Assembly: GCA_000690595.2 (NCBI GenBank)
Contig: JHUT02000010.1
Coordinates: 1 to 64,000 of the forward strand
Source: Natrinema mahii
Lineage (GTDB): Archaea > Halobacteriota > Halobacteria > Halobacteriales > Natrialbaceae
Direction of reading: 5' to 3'
DNA length: 64,000 bases
Every line of letters starts with the position of its first letter. The first letter of the stretch is position 1. The translations under genes and the position numbers were made by a program. Below are positions 51,593-59,684 of this stretch, piece after piece. The notes under the pieces were generated by a model. The model was not told the DNA's origin and did not search any database. It saw nothing but the letters and a program-made list of their open reading frames with translations.

Positions 51593-53305
51593 ATGAGCGA
51601 TCCGCGCGTCGTCACGACGCTCGACTCGTTTCGCGCCGCCGCTTGCGACCCCGAGCCCGGCGCGTCGACCCCCCGTGACGCCCCGGCGACGCGCACCGGA
51701 CGCCGCGTTCCCGTCGAGGTGCGACTCACCGTCGACGACCCCTTCGCCGCCTACCGCCGCGCCCGCGACGGCGAGGGCGGTGCCTTCCTCGAGACGACCG
51801 GCGGCCAACCCGGCTGGGGCTACTTCGGCGTCGATCCGATCGACCGGCTCACCGTCGGCCCCGACGCAGTGGCACGAGCCGAGGGTGGCTCGCCGACGCT
51901 GGCCGCTCTCGAGGGCCTACTCGCCGCCGACGGACTGGCGCGGGGCGACTGCGACGTCCCCTACCCCTGCGGGGCCGTCGGCTGGCTCTCCTACGACGTC
52001 GCCCGCGAACTCGAGACCCTCCCCGAGTCGGCGGTCGACGATCGAGGGCTGCCGCGGCTCGAGGCCGCGGTCTACGACCGGCTGGCGGCCTGGGAGGCAC
52101 CGGTCGACGGCGAGACGACGCTGCGGATCACGGCCTGCCCGCGAGTCAGGGCCGGCGACGCGGAGGAGACGCCGTCCGACGACGCGCTCGAGGCCGCCTA
52201 CGAGCGCGGCCGTGACCGGGCGCTCGACCTCGCCGCGCGGATTCGCGAGGGCGATCCGACAGTCGGCGACCCGCCGGTCTCGAGCCCCGAGGCGACCTTC
52301 GAGAGCGACTGCGGCCGCGAGGCCTTCGCCGACCGCGTGCGGCGGGTCAAGGCGTCCGTCCGCGATGGCGACACGTTTCAGGCGAATATCTCCCAGCGGC
52401 TGGTCGCGCCCGCCGCGGTCCACCCCGTCGCCGCCTACGACGCCCTGCGGCGGGTCAATCCCGCGCCCTATTCCTGTCTGCTCGAGTTCCGGGCGGCCGA
52501 CCTGGTCAGTGCGAGTCCCGAACTCCTTCTTGAGCGCGAGGCGTCGCACGCCTCGGAATCCGCGAGCGGTGCGGGGCGCGAACACAGTGAGCGCCCCGAT
52601 GGAGCGAGCGGGGAGGAACGACCCGCGAGCAGACGACCCGCGAGCGACGGCGAGTTCGTCCGGACGGAGCCGATCGCGGGCACCCGACCCCGCGGCGAGA
52701 CGCCGGTCGAGGACGACGCGCTCGAGGCCGACCTGCTGGACGACGAGAAGGAGCGGGCCGAACACGCGATGTTGGTCGATTTAGAGCGCAACGACCTCGG
52801 AAAGGTCTGTGCGTACGGCTCGGTCGACGTCGCGGAGTATCGCCGGATCGACCGCTACTCGGAGGTGATGCATCTCGTCTCGAACGTCACGGGTAGACTC
52901 CGGCCCGACGCCACGTTGTCGGACGCCGTCGGCGCGGTCTTCCCCGGCGGGACGATCACCGGCGCGCCCAAACCGCGGACCATGGCGATCATCGACGAGC
53001 TCGAGGCGACCCGGCGGGGCCCCTACACCGGCAGCGTGGGGATCTTCGGTTTCGACGGCCGTGCGACGCTGAACATCGTCATCCGGACGCTCGTCCGGCA
53101 GGCCGAGGAGTACCACCTCCGGGTGGGCGCGGGGATCGTCCACGACTCCGACCCCCAGCGTGAGTACGACGAGACCTTGGACAAGGCGCGGGCGCTGATC
53201 ACGGCCGTCGACGAGGCGCTGGGCGAGCGGGCCGCACTGGGCCTCGAGGCCGAAAGCGACGAGGCGAGCCCGGAGACGGCCGACGGGGGTGAGCGGGGTG
53301 ACTGA
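51593..53305 (+). CDS. pabB: Aminodeoxychorismate/anthranilate synthase component I
   Basis: Chorismate-binding subunit making aminodeoxychorismate (folate/p-aminobenzoate) or anthranilate. The 570-residue product has the chorismate-site blocks [57 protein letters not shown] and [11 protein letters not shown]. The Ala of PIAGT is TrpE-like, while the neighbouring pabA and class-IV lyase gene argue for PabB, so the product is uncertain. Between SPELLLERE and [10 protein letters not shown] an insert of ~38 residues (about 316-353) is encoded by DNA built of hairpins like the intergenic repeats. The stop overlaps the start of pabA. Confidence 0.82.
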   Translation: MSDPRVVTTLDSFRAAACDPEPGASTPRDAPATRTGRRVPVEVRLTVDDPFAAYRRARDGEGGAFLETTGGQPGWGYFGVDPIDRLTVGPDAVARAEGGSPTLAALEGLLAADGLARGDCDVPYPCGAVGWLSYDVARELETLPESAVDDRGLPRLEAAVYDRLAAWEAPVDGETTLRITACPRVRAGDAEETPSDDALEAAYERGRDRALDLAARIREGDPTVGDPPVSSPEATFESDCGREAFADRVRRVKASVRDGDTFQANISQRLVAPAAVHPVAAYDALRRVNPAPYSCLLEFRAADLVSASPELLLEREASHASESASGAGREHSERPDGASGEERPASRRPASDGEFVRTEPIAGTRPRGETPVEDDALEADLLDDEKERAEHAMLVDLERNDLGKVCAYGSVDVAEYRRIDRYSEVMHLVSNVTGRLRPDATLSDAVGAVFPGGTITGAPKPRTMAIIDELEATRRGPYTGSVGIFGFDGRATLNIVIRTLVRQAEEYHLRVGAGIVHDSDPQREYDETLDKARALITAVDEALGERAALGLEAESDEASPETADGGERGD

Positions 53306-53951
53306 GTCGCGGACCCGCGTTCTCGTGGTGGACAACTACGACTCGTTCGCGTACAACCTGGTCCAGTACGTCGGCGAAGTCGCGGACGAGGTGATCGTCC
53401 GCCGGAACGACGAGATCGACCTCGCGGGGGTTCGGGCCCTCGAGCCGACGGGGATCGTCGTCTCGCCGGGGCCGGGCACCCCGCAGGAGGCGGGGATCTC
53501 GATGTCGCTGTTTGCCGAGACCGAGTACCCGATTCTGGGGGTCTGTCTGGGCCATCAGGCGCTGTGTGCGGCCAACGGCGCGCCGGTGGGCCACGCCCCC
53601 GAGGTCGTCCACGGGAAACCGTCGACGATCACCCACGACGGGACGGGACTCTTTGACGGGCTGCCCGAGACGTTTCGGGTCGGCCGCTATCACTCGCTGT
53701 CGGTCGAGCGCGCTGGCCTGCCGGACACGCTCGGGGAAACCGCCCGGACGACCGACGATCGCGGCGTCCTGATGGCGGTCCGCCACCGCGAGAAGCCCCA
53801 GTTCGGGGTGCAGTTCCACCCCGAGAGCATCCTCACGCGGGCGGATCCGGGCGCGGCCGGCGAGGACGGGAGCGGCGAGGAGATCTCGCTCGAGGTGGGC
53901 AAACAACTGATCGCGAACTTCTGTCGGCTCGCCGCCCGTGCCGACCGATGA
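53298..53951 (+). CDS. pabA: Aminodeoxychorismate/anthranilate synthase component II (glutamine amidotransferase)
   Basis: Glutaminase subunit supplying ammonia to component I. The 217-residue class I amidotransferase has [28 protein letters not shown], the nucleophile Cys in [11 protein letters not shown], and the catalytic His-Glu in [11 protein letters not shown]. The start GTG at 53298 gives the usual family N-terminus ([11 protein letters not shown]) and overlaps the pabB stop by 8 nt; a GTG at 53289 is possible. The 3' end marks the left border of an inserted island. Confidence 0.9.
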   Translation: MTESRTRVLVVDNYDSFAYNLVQYVGEVADEVIVRRNDEIDLAGVRALEPTGIVVSPGPGTPQEAGISMSLFAETEYPILGVCLGHQALCAANGAPVGHAPEVVHGKPSTITHDGTGLFDGLPETFRVGRYHSLSVERAGLPDTLGETARTTDDRGVLMAVRHREKPQFGVQFHPESILTRADPGAAGEDGSGEEISLEVGKQLIANFCRLAARADR

Positions 53952-54141
53952 GTGTCTCGTCGCAAAGGGATACATTGCGGCAGGAGCAGTAGCTGGTCCG
54001 GTCGCAACGGCAATTTTTTCTGGGGTTGCGGCGTATTGGGCGGTCGTCAACATCAAAAACGACGGCTGCGGTGTCGTCATTAAGACAGACGTTAGCCCGG
54101 TCGACCCGCTGGTCCCGACTCCGACCGTGGGCTCGCAATAA
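53938..54141 (+). CDS. Small hydrophobic protein or gene remnant, 67 aa
   Basis: A GTG frame that begins 14 nt inside pabA in another frame and runs into the island. It has one hydrophobic segment (AAGAVAGPVATAIFSGVAAY) and two Cys. Codon choice is more AT-ending than in pabA. Because its start lies in pabA, it may be the 3' end of a gene whose 5' end was lost when the island joined pabA. Confidence 0.35.
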   Translation: MPTDECLVAKGYIAAGAVAGPVATAIFSGVAAYWAVVNIKNDGCGVVIKTDVSPVDPLVPTPTVGSQ

Positions 54142-54176
54142 CAGCTACAAACTTCAGCCACTTACAGTATGACAGT

Positions 54177-54569
54177 ATGAGTCAGACAACTGACGACATA
54201 CGAAAGATCGCTGTCCCCATCATCGTTGTAGCGACAGCGGCGGCCTTGATATATCCTGAGATTCAGACCCTGATACGTGGTGACCCACTTGGTAGCGGGA
54301 TCACTGATGTCGTTGTTGGTCTACTAGCTATCGTCTTGTACGTTAGTTTGAGTCTCATAACCCGGGCCTCAGATACGTCTGGGTTTGGAACTCAGGCTGA
54401 AAGATGGACCGTTTTGGCTCTGCTAGCAGTGGTCATCGGTATCAACACCGTATTGATCTATGCAGTGCCAGACTCCCCAGAGGCAGTAGGAATGCTAATT
54501 GTCTGTGCCGTCGGTGCGCTGGTTGTGTTCTTTGAACCGAATGGTGGAAGCTCAAGTCCACAGTCGTAA
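54177..54569 (+). CDS. Hypothetical four-span membrane protein, 130 aa
   Basis: Not recognised. Four hydrophobic segments (about 10-26, 41-59, 75-92 and 101-117) with short loops. Codon usage is markedly AT-richer and the protein less acidic than the flanking pab genes, which suggests recent acquisition. An ATG follows a ttacagtatgacagtatg motif, so an upstream ATG eight nt earlier (54169) is out of frame and ignored. Confidence 0.6.
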   Translation: MSQTTDDIRKIAVPIIVVATAAALIYPEIQTLIRGDPLGSGITDVVVGLLAIVLYVSLSLITRASDTSGFGTQAERWTVLALLAVVIGINTVLIYAVPDSPEAVGMLIVCAVGALVVFFEPNGGSSSPQS

Positions 54570-54970
54570 GGCAACATCTCCAGAGAGCGTTTGATACTGA
54601 TAGACACCATCCAACCAAAGAAATAAGCCAATCATAGAACCGATGCAACTCGCAACTGTATAGCAGTCCGTCTGCGAATGATCACCCCCTCATCGACGTA
54701 CAGATACACTTGGCGTCCCATCGATCTCGGTCGTCTCTATTCGGACCACACAGAACAGCAACAGAAATCTAATTCACTCACTGTCGCAACGAACTCGTCA
54801 CTACTCGGGTCCCGTTTCGCGTTCGACACAGCATGGCAGTCCCGATCGAACGCAACATCCGCTACGGAACTCGAGTACGAATCAGGACGTATCGAACCGT
54901 CCGAATCCGGCCGGCTACGGAGGGCCGGATTCGACTCGCGAAAGCGACCACCCGGCAGTGTGCAGCGGCC
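54570..54970. other. 401-nt AT-rich spacer in the pab island
   Basis: I see no supportable gene. The composition is AT-rich up to about 54800 and then returns to GC-rich. A 117-codon frame (54678-55031) is open but its product is rich in Ser/Thr/Arg without any domain. No repeat of the window's hairpin families is visible. Confidence 0.4.
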
Positions 54971-55189
54971 TCAGCGATCCCGTTCGATCACCGTGACCGC
55001 GTCGGGGTCGGGACCCACCACGACGCGATAGCCCGCGTACTCGAAGCGGACGGTGACGGTCGGGTTCGACTCGAGGACCGCAGTCAGCGCCTCGGTGTCG
55101 ACCGCGTCGCCGAGGGGCGGCAGACCCGCCACGGCGCGGTCCTCACGGGCCGCGATACACGTCAGTGCCGTAGCGAGTGCTGGATGCAT
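54971..55189 (-). CDS. HalOD1-like output-domain protein, short
   Basis: 72 residues with the HalOD1 pattern: LATALTCIAAREDRAVAGLP, then LGDAVDTEALTAVLES, and the paired strands VTVRFEYAGYRVVV. The start is an ATG at 55189 and overlaps the end of the zinc-ribbon frame by 47 nt in another frame. Related to the HalOD1 protein at 2065. It may be a partner of, or once joined to, the zinc-ribbon protein upstream. Confidence 0.6.
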   Translation of the reverse strand: MHPALATALTCIAAREDRAVAGLPPLGDAVDTEALTAVLESNPTVTVRFEYAGYRVVVGPDPDAVTVIERDR

Positions 55190-55322
55190 GGTGATCGTCG
55201 GAGCGTTCGACGAGCGCGAGTTCGAACGTCGTCTCGCAGTCCGGACACGTGGTCGGACCGTCGGTCGGTGCGATACGGCTGTCTGTCCCACAGTCGCAGT
55301 GGATGGTGATGCTCGAGACCAT
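55143..55322 (-). CDS. Small zinc-ribbon protein
   Basis: 59 residues, with a four-Cys ribbon in ITIHCDCGTDSRIAPTDGP, then TTCPDCETTF. Small zinc-ribbon/HalOD1 gene pairs occur in haloarchaea. The last ~15 codons overlap the HalOD1 frame, so the boundary of either gene may be wrong or a frameshift may have separated one fused gene. Function unknown. Confidence 0.5.
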   Translation of the reverse strand: MVSSITIHCDCGTDSRIAPTDGPTTCPDCETTFELALVERSDDHHASSTRYGTDVYRGP

Positions 55323-55421
55323 AGGTCGTTGCTGTGGCCCCGGCGCGGCGGTACGCAACCCAGCGAGGGCGTCGGCGACGGGAGCGACTGGTCGGCGAGA
55401 CGTCGGCACTTCTTTATTTCG

Positions 55422-55562
55422 CCACCGTCAATGGTGGATTGCTCCCGCTACGCGGGGGCGATAGTTGAGCCGGAGCGCAGGCCTCCAAGCAAGCACTCCG
55501 GCTCAGCGCACTTTCGTGCGCGTCTGTACGTTACGGAATCTATCCTAAAGAACGTTAGGATA
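55422..55562. ncRNA. Array of five perfect hairpins, possible structured RNA or insertion-sequence end
   Basis: Five stem-loops follow each other in 141 nt: CCACC/GGTGG (55422-55437), GCTCCCGC/GCGGGGGC (55441-55459, one G-U pair), TGAGCCGGAG/CTCCGGCTCA (55466-55505, 20-nt loop), GCGCAC/GTGCGC (55506-55521) and TATCCTAA/TTAGGATA (55541-55562). A TATA-like ttctttattt (55410-55419) sits just before the first. The first two hairpins resemble the subterminal hairpins at the 3' end of IS200/IS605-group elements, whose ends also give guide RNA for TnpB; no tnpA or tnpB remains here. Confidence 0.5.
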
Positions 55563-55771
55563 TTGATTGGTTGGGTGGGTAGTTGGTGGCTCGAGAGACG
55601 GAACGATGCCGTGGTTTGCCCGTGCTATCTACAAAATGTGGTGGCTATCGATCGGCGCGTCTCCGAGACACATCCCAATAACAGCCGATGTACACGACAG
55701 TTGGACTGGGGAGTTCAACCCGGCTGACAACGGTGAGACGACACGCCGGAGCAGATCCCCGTCAGTGCTTA

Positions 55772-56101
55772 TTACAGCGACGTATAGCCGCGAAGCGCCT
55801 CGATAGCCTCCACAACGAGTGCGTCCGCGAGTTTCCCCTGCTGATTGTCGAGATCTCGGTGTTTGATCGTCGTCACGTACCACGGAGAAACGTATGCATC
55901 CGCGTTCGATCCACCTCGAGTCCACGCCTCGTCAGGAACGGCAATGCCATCGGGGTGATCCTGTGTCGTCATTCCGACGGCGATACACTCTTCGGCTGCG
56001 AACGGATGTGAGGTATCGCTTACGACGAGCCACGGACGATACGCGGCATCGGATTTGTGCGGTGCTGGCCCCCACCAGACCTCTCCTTGCAGATCGGTCA
56101 T
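55772..56101 (-). CDS. PemK/MazF-like toxin
   Basis: 109-residue toxin of the MazF/PemK fold, normally an mRNA endonuclease. It has the typical start GEVWWGPAPHKSDAAYRPWL, VVSDTSHPFAAEECIAVGMT and IKHRDLDNQQGKLAD near the end. Its gene directly follows that of a small HTH protein with no gap. The pair lies in the island that splits the pab genes, on the opposite strand from pabA and pabC. Confidence 0.8.
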   Translation of the reverse strand: MTDLQGEVWWGPAPHKSDAAYRPWLVVSDTSHPFAAEECIAVGMTTQDHPDGIAVPDEAWTRGGSNADAYVSPWYVTTIKHRDLDNQQGKLADALVVEAIEALRGYTSL

Positions 56102-56461
56102 CTACTGTTCCGTATCGTCCGTCTCGACACCGGGACCCCACTCGTCGGGATCTTCCGGACCGAGTCGATCGGTCGCCGCACGAGCGGTCGCCAACGCGGT
56201 GAGCGTTTGCTCGGGGTCCTCGTCGTCGGCAACTGCCCAGTACTCGCCGCGGTGGCGGACGAGGCCGCGGTCTTCTAGCCGGGACAGGACGACGCCGACG
56301 CTCCCTCGTGCAACGCAGGTCGCCTCGTGGATCTCGTTCGGCGTGAACGCCTGCTCGGGCGATGACGCGAGAAAGGAAAGAATCTCTTCCGCGTTCGTCC
56401 GCCCGTTCGCTCGAAGTTCCGTCACCGGATCCTCCTCGAACCGTTCGATGTCGATGGGCAT
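56102..56461 (-). CDS. Winged-helix antitoxin-type regulator
   Basis: 119 residues. An N-terminal acidic segment (MPIDIERFEEDP) precedes a MarR/IclR-like winged helix (NAEEILSFLASSPEQAFTPN, then EIHEATCVARGSVGVVLSRLED, RGLVRHRGEYWAVADD). It stands immediately upstream of the MazF-like toxin gene, the normal antitoxin position. Haloarchaeal HTH/MazF pairs with this order are known. The ATG at 56461 is used; an upstream open frame overlaps the operator-like palindrome. Confidence 0.75.
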   Translation of the reverse strand: MPIDIERFEEDPVTELRANGRTNAEEILSFLASSPEQAFTPNEIHEATCVARGSVGVVLSRLEDRGLVRHRGEYWAVADDEDPEQTLTALATARAATDRLGPEDPDEWGPGVETDDTEQ

Positions 56462-56467
56462 ATCGAA

Positions 56468-56490
56468 CCTATGTAACGAGCTGTAATAGG
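56468..56490. promoter_or_regulatory. Palindromic operator candidate of the toxin-antitoxin pair
   Basis: CCTATgTAAC and GTaATAGG form an imperfect inverted repeat around gagct, 7-29 nt before the antitoxin start codon. Two more TTACA elements lie nearby on the minus strand. This is a likely site for autoregulation by the HTH protein and overlaps where the TATA box should be. Confidence 0.45.
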
Positions 56491-56591
56491 TGTAATGCCG
56501 TGGCGGGAGTGACGACGGCAGGACTCTCGAGGCACAGCCAGCAGGTTCATACACCTCCGAGTGCCACGACGAGATGACCTAACCCACCGCC

Positions 56592-57464
56592 ATGACCGAC
56601 GACCCCATCTACCACGTCGACGGCGACCTCGTCCCCGCCAGCGAGGCGACCGTCAGCGTCGACGACCGGGGCTTTCGCTACGGCGACGCTGCCTTCGAGA
56701 CGCTGCGGGCCTACGGCGGGACGGTCTTCGCGTGGGACGCCCACCTCGAGCGCCTCGAGCGGACCTGCGAGGCGCTCTCGCTCGAGCATGGGCTCGCCGC
56801 CGCCAACCTCCGGGCGCGGATCGACGAGACGCTCGCGGCCAACGACCTCGCGGACGCCTACGTCCGGCTGTCGATCACCCGCGGCGTCCAACCGGGGAAG
56901 CTCACGCCCGACCCCGAGGTCGACCCCACCGTCGTCGTCTACGCCAAACCGCTCCCGCGGGGCGGGCTCGAGGGCGAATCGGTCTGGGACGGGCCGGCGA
57001 CCGTCGAAACCGTCGCGACGCGCCGCGTCCCCGACGAGTCGATCCCCGCCGCCGCCAAGACCCACAACTACCTGAACGGGATCCTCGCGCGCACGGAACT
57101 CGAGCCCGGAAGCGACGAGGCGCTCATGTGTGATCTCGAGGGCCGGATCGCCGAGGGCGCGACGAGCAACCTGTGTTTCGTCCGGAACGGCACGCTCCAC
57201 ACGCCGACGACCGACGGCCCGGTGTTGCCGGGGATCACCCGCGAGATCGTCCTCGAACTCGCCCGCGAGGCCGGGATCCCGGTCCGGGAGGGACGATACG
57301 AGCCGGCGGCTGTCCTCGAGGCCGACGAAGCGTTGCTGACCAACCGAACGTGGGAACTCCGGCCGATCGCGACGCTTGACGGCCAGGCGATCGGCGGCGG
57401 ACCGGTCACCGATCGGCTCGCACGGTTATACGACGACCGCGTCGAGCGGACCTGTTACGAGTAG
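56592..57464 (+). CDS. pabC: Class IV aminotransferase, aminodeoxychorismate lyase
   Basis: PLP enzyme expected to release p-aminobenzoate and pyruvate from aminodeoxychorismate, completing the work of PabA and PabB. The 290-residue protein has the class IV blocks DDRGFRYGDAAFETLRAYGG, KTHNYLNGILA (PLP Lys), EGRIAEGATSNLCFV and LPGITREIVLELA. Branched-chain aminotransferases are related, but the neighbourhood favours PabC. It is separated from pabA by the island, while in many haloarchaea the three genes are adjacent (from memory). Confidence 0.85.
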   Translation: MTDDPIYHVDGDLVPASEATVSVDDRGFRYGDAAFETLRAYGGTVFAWDAHLERLERTCEALSLEHGLAAANLRARIDETLAANDLADAYVRLSITRGVQPGKLTPDPEVDPTVVVYAKPLPRGGLEGESVWDGPATVETVATRRVPDESIPAAAKTHNYLNGILARTELEPGSDEALMCDLEGRIAEGATSNLCFVRNGTLHTPTTDGPVLPGITREIVLELAREAGIPVREGRYEPAAVLEADEALLTNRTWELRPIATLDGQAIGGGPVTDRLARLYDDRVERTCYE

Positions 57465-57473
57465 CGGCGGCCG

Positions 57474-57869
57474 TCACCGCCCCGGTCGAATCGCCCACGA
57501 CAGCGACCAGCCGCCGAGACTGGTCACGCCGAAGGCGATCGCCGCGCGATGGGTCGGGTCGGCGATCGGGACCCCGGCGAGCAGATAGATGCCGGCGAAC
57601 AGCCCGAGCGCGACGGCGGACGCGGCGACGGTCCACAGGACGTCGGTCGACCAGGGCCACTCCTGTGGCCAGTGTGCTTCGTGAACGGATGGCACGATCA
57701 CGCCGAGCAGCATGAGTACCATGAACCCGCCGGCGAACTCGTCCCAGTACCACGTACTCCCGAGCCCGACCGCCATCGCGATCGGCACCGCGGTCAGCAG
57801 CACCGGCAGCGAGCCGGTCCGGAGATCGTCTCTGAACCGCTCGCGAAGGGTCGGTCGATCGGAGGACAT
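57474..57869 (-). CDS. Hypothetical four-span membrane protein, 131 aa
   Basis: Not recognised. Four hydrophobic segments (about 21-37, 46-62, 77-98 and 107-127) and a basic N-terminus (MSSDRPTLRERFRDDLRTG). Convergent with pabC, 9 nt apart. Codon use is ordinary for the genome, so it is probably outside the island. Confidence 0.6.
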   Translation of the reverse strand: MSSDRPTLRERFRDDLRTGSLPVLLTAVPIAMAVGLGSTWYWDEFAGGFMVLMLLGVIVPSVHEAHWPQEWPWSTDVLWTVAASAVALGLFAGIYLLAGVPIADPTHRAAIAFGVTSLGGWSLSWAIRPGR

Positions 57870-57995
57870 CGATAGCGACCGGTTCGAACCGGCCGCATAA
57901 AAATGTGGTTGGGAATCCGAGGAGTTGTCGGCCGGCGAGAGCGGATCACCCGAGAATCACCGCTCGATGGAACTCGAGCGAGCTGTATGCCGTAC

Positions 57996-59123
57996 TCACC
58001 GCGGCTCGACCGGCGACGGCCGCTCGGACTCGCCGATCGCCGCCGCTTGCCCGCCGGACTCGGCCGGTGCCTCGAGCAGTTCCCGCTCGGTCGCCGACAG
58101 CTCGAGGGCGAACTCGCTGCCGAAGGCCGACGCGGGCGTCTGAAAGCCGGCCGGGACCCGGTCGCCCTCGAGGACCCGTTGAGCGGCCGCGACCGCCGAC
58201 TCGGCCGTCAGGGCGTAGGGATTGGGGGTACGGAGCCGGGCGCGCGCCCGCCGGCCGGTCGCCTCGTCGACGACCTCTCCCCAGACGACGGCGCTACCGG
58301 TCGCCAGCTGGCGGTCGTCCGGCCCCTCGAGTCGGGCGTCGACGAGTCGCTTCAGGACTCGCTCGGCCGGCCCGCGCTCGAGGAGCCAGCCCAGCGAGTC
58401 GACGGCCGAGAGCGCCCGGTCGGCCCACGGCGGCGCGGCGGCGTAGACCTCGATCGATTCGATCCCGGTGCTGTGAGCGGCGGTGACGACGTCGCCCCAC
58501 GGGATCGTGACGGCGTGTTCGGGGCCGTCGCCGAAGTCGATCTCACGGCTCCGGAACGCGGTCGGCACCCGAATGAGCCGGCCGTTGCGGCGCACGACGC
58601 CGCCGTCGCCGAGGTGTTCGAGCATCGTCCGGGCCGTGCCTCGCGAGAGGCCGCCCCCGCCCTTGATCCCGAGTCGCAACTGGTCGGCGGCCGGGAGCTG
58701 CTCGGTGAGAAACGCCGCCAGACAGTCCGAGGGGACGACGTCGAAGCCGACGCCGGGCAACAGCGTGATCCCCGCCTCGCGGGCCTGCTCGTCGCGCTGG
58801 CGGAGCCGCTCGAAGACCGGGAACTCGCCGGTGATGTCGAGGTAGTCGGTCCCCGTCTCGAGGCAGGCCTCGACCAGCGGGCCGGCGGTATCGACGAACG
58901 GGCCGGCGCAGTTGAGGACGGCGTCGAAGGGGCGGAGTCGGTCCGCGAGGTCGTCGGCCGCGAGATCGACGGTCCGGCCCTCGACCCGGAGCGCGTCGGC
59001 CTGCTCGGCGACCGCGCGGCCGTCGCGGCCGGCGACGACGGGCGAGCCGCCGCGAGCGACCGCCTCGCGTGCGATCAGCCGGCCGGTGTAGCCGTAGGAG
59101 CCGTAGACGAGAAGGGAATCCAT
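57996..59123 (-). CDS. Saccharopine dehydrogenase-like oxidoreductase
   Basis: 375 residues. An N-terminal Rossmann fold (LLVYGSYGYTGRLIAREAVARG begins after MDS; its first 20 residues match) with VVAGRDGRAV, VLNCAGPF, DYLDITGEF and LLPGVGFDVVPSDCLAAFL is typical of the saccharopine-dehydrogenase/trans-acting enoyl reductase family. The substrate is unknown; a link to lipid or lysine metabolism cannot be shown. The gene starts with ATG at 59123, divergent from the Rieske gene. Confidence 0.87.
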   Translation of the reverse strand: MDSLLVYGSYGYTGRLIAREAVARGGSPVVAGRDGRAVAEQADALRVEGRTVDLAADDLADRLRPFDAVLNCAGPFVDTAGPLVEACLETGTDYLDITGEFPVFERLRQRDEQAREAGITLLPGVGFDVVPSDCLAAFLTEQLPAADQLRLGIKGGGGLSRGTARTMLEHLGDGGVVRRNGRLIRVPTAFRSREIDFGDGPEHAVTIPWGDVVTAAHSTGIESIEVYAAAPPWADRALSAVDSLGWLLERGPAERVLKRLVDARLEGPDDRQLATGSAVVWGEVVDEATGRRARARLRTPNPYALTAESAVAAAQRVLEGDRVPAGFQTPASAFGSEFALELSATERELLEAPAESGGQAAAIGESERPSPVEPR

Positions 59124-59219
59124 AGGCGGCGTTGGACGGAGAGGTGGTTAAAACTCCGTCAGACATATGCACGCTCGTTGTCGAAACGTTCAGGGCGACC
59201 GACCGGTAATCGGGGATCC

Positions 59220-59684
59220 ATGGACGCAGGACGGATCACGGCGCTCGCGGACGTGCCCGCAGACTCGACGGTGCTGTTTCGCGTCGCCGACGACGCGGGC
59301 GACGAGCAAGAAGCCATCCTGGTCAGGACCGCGCGGACCGAGAGCGACGGCGGCGAGCCGGCCGCCACCGACGACTCGAGCGACGACGGCGTGGCCTGCT
59401 GGCTCAACTACTGTCAGCATCTCACCCACATCAAACTGGACAAGGGGTCGGGTGCACCGATCCGAGACGGCGAACTCGTCTGTGCGAACCACGGCGCGTA
59501 CTTCGAACCCGACTCGGGCCGCTGTACCTTCGGCCCCTGTGAGGGGGCCTACCTCACCGACCTCGAGGTCACCGTCGCGGACGGCGACGTCTACCTGACC
59601 GACGACGACTACGAGTTCGTCGGCCCCGGTCCGCTCGAGACCGACGATGTCGACCGGACGTCGACCTCGAACGTCGAGTTCTAG
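59220..59684 (+). CDS. Rieske 2Fe-2S protein
   Basis: 154 residues. The cluster ligands are C65/H67 (NYCQHLTHI) and C88/H91 (LVCANHGAYFEPDSGRC). The first box has Gln between Cys and His, as in Rieske-type ferredoxins (CxH). Rieske domains act in electron transfer to oxygenases or nitrite reductases; the partner is unknown. An acidic loop of ~20 residues (about 41-58) precedes the first box. The stop overlaps the end of the DUF7344 gene by 4 nt, convergently. Confidence 0.9.
   Translation: MDAGRITALADVPADSTVLFRVADDAGDEQEAILVRTARTESDGGEPAATDDSSDDGVACWLNYCQHLTHIKLDKGSGAPIRDGELVCANHGAYFEPDSGRCTFGPCEGAYLTDLEVTVADGDVYLTDDDYEFVGPGPLETDDVDRTSTSNVEF

Noticed and set aside
51593-53305. TrpE of the tryptophan pathway
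   Set aside because: The PIAGT motif is TrpE-like, but no other trp gene is near and the partner genes are pabA and a class IV lyase; kept as an open alternative in the annotation.
54678-55031. 117-codon plus-strand frame in the pab island
   Set aside because: Ser/Thr/Arg-rich without domains and overlapping the HalOD1 gene on the other strand.
55567-55806. 79-codon plus-strand frame after the hairpin array
   Set aside because: No conserved features, and its end overlaps the MazF-like gene on the other strand.
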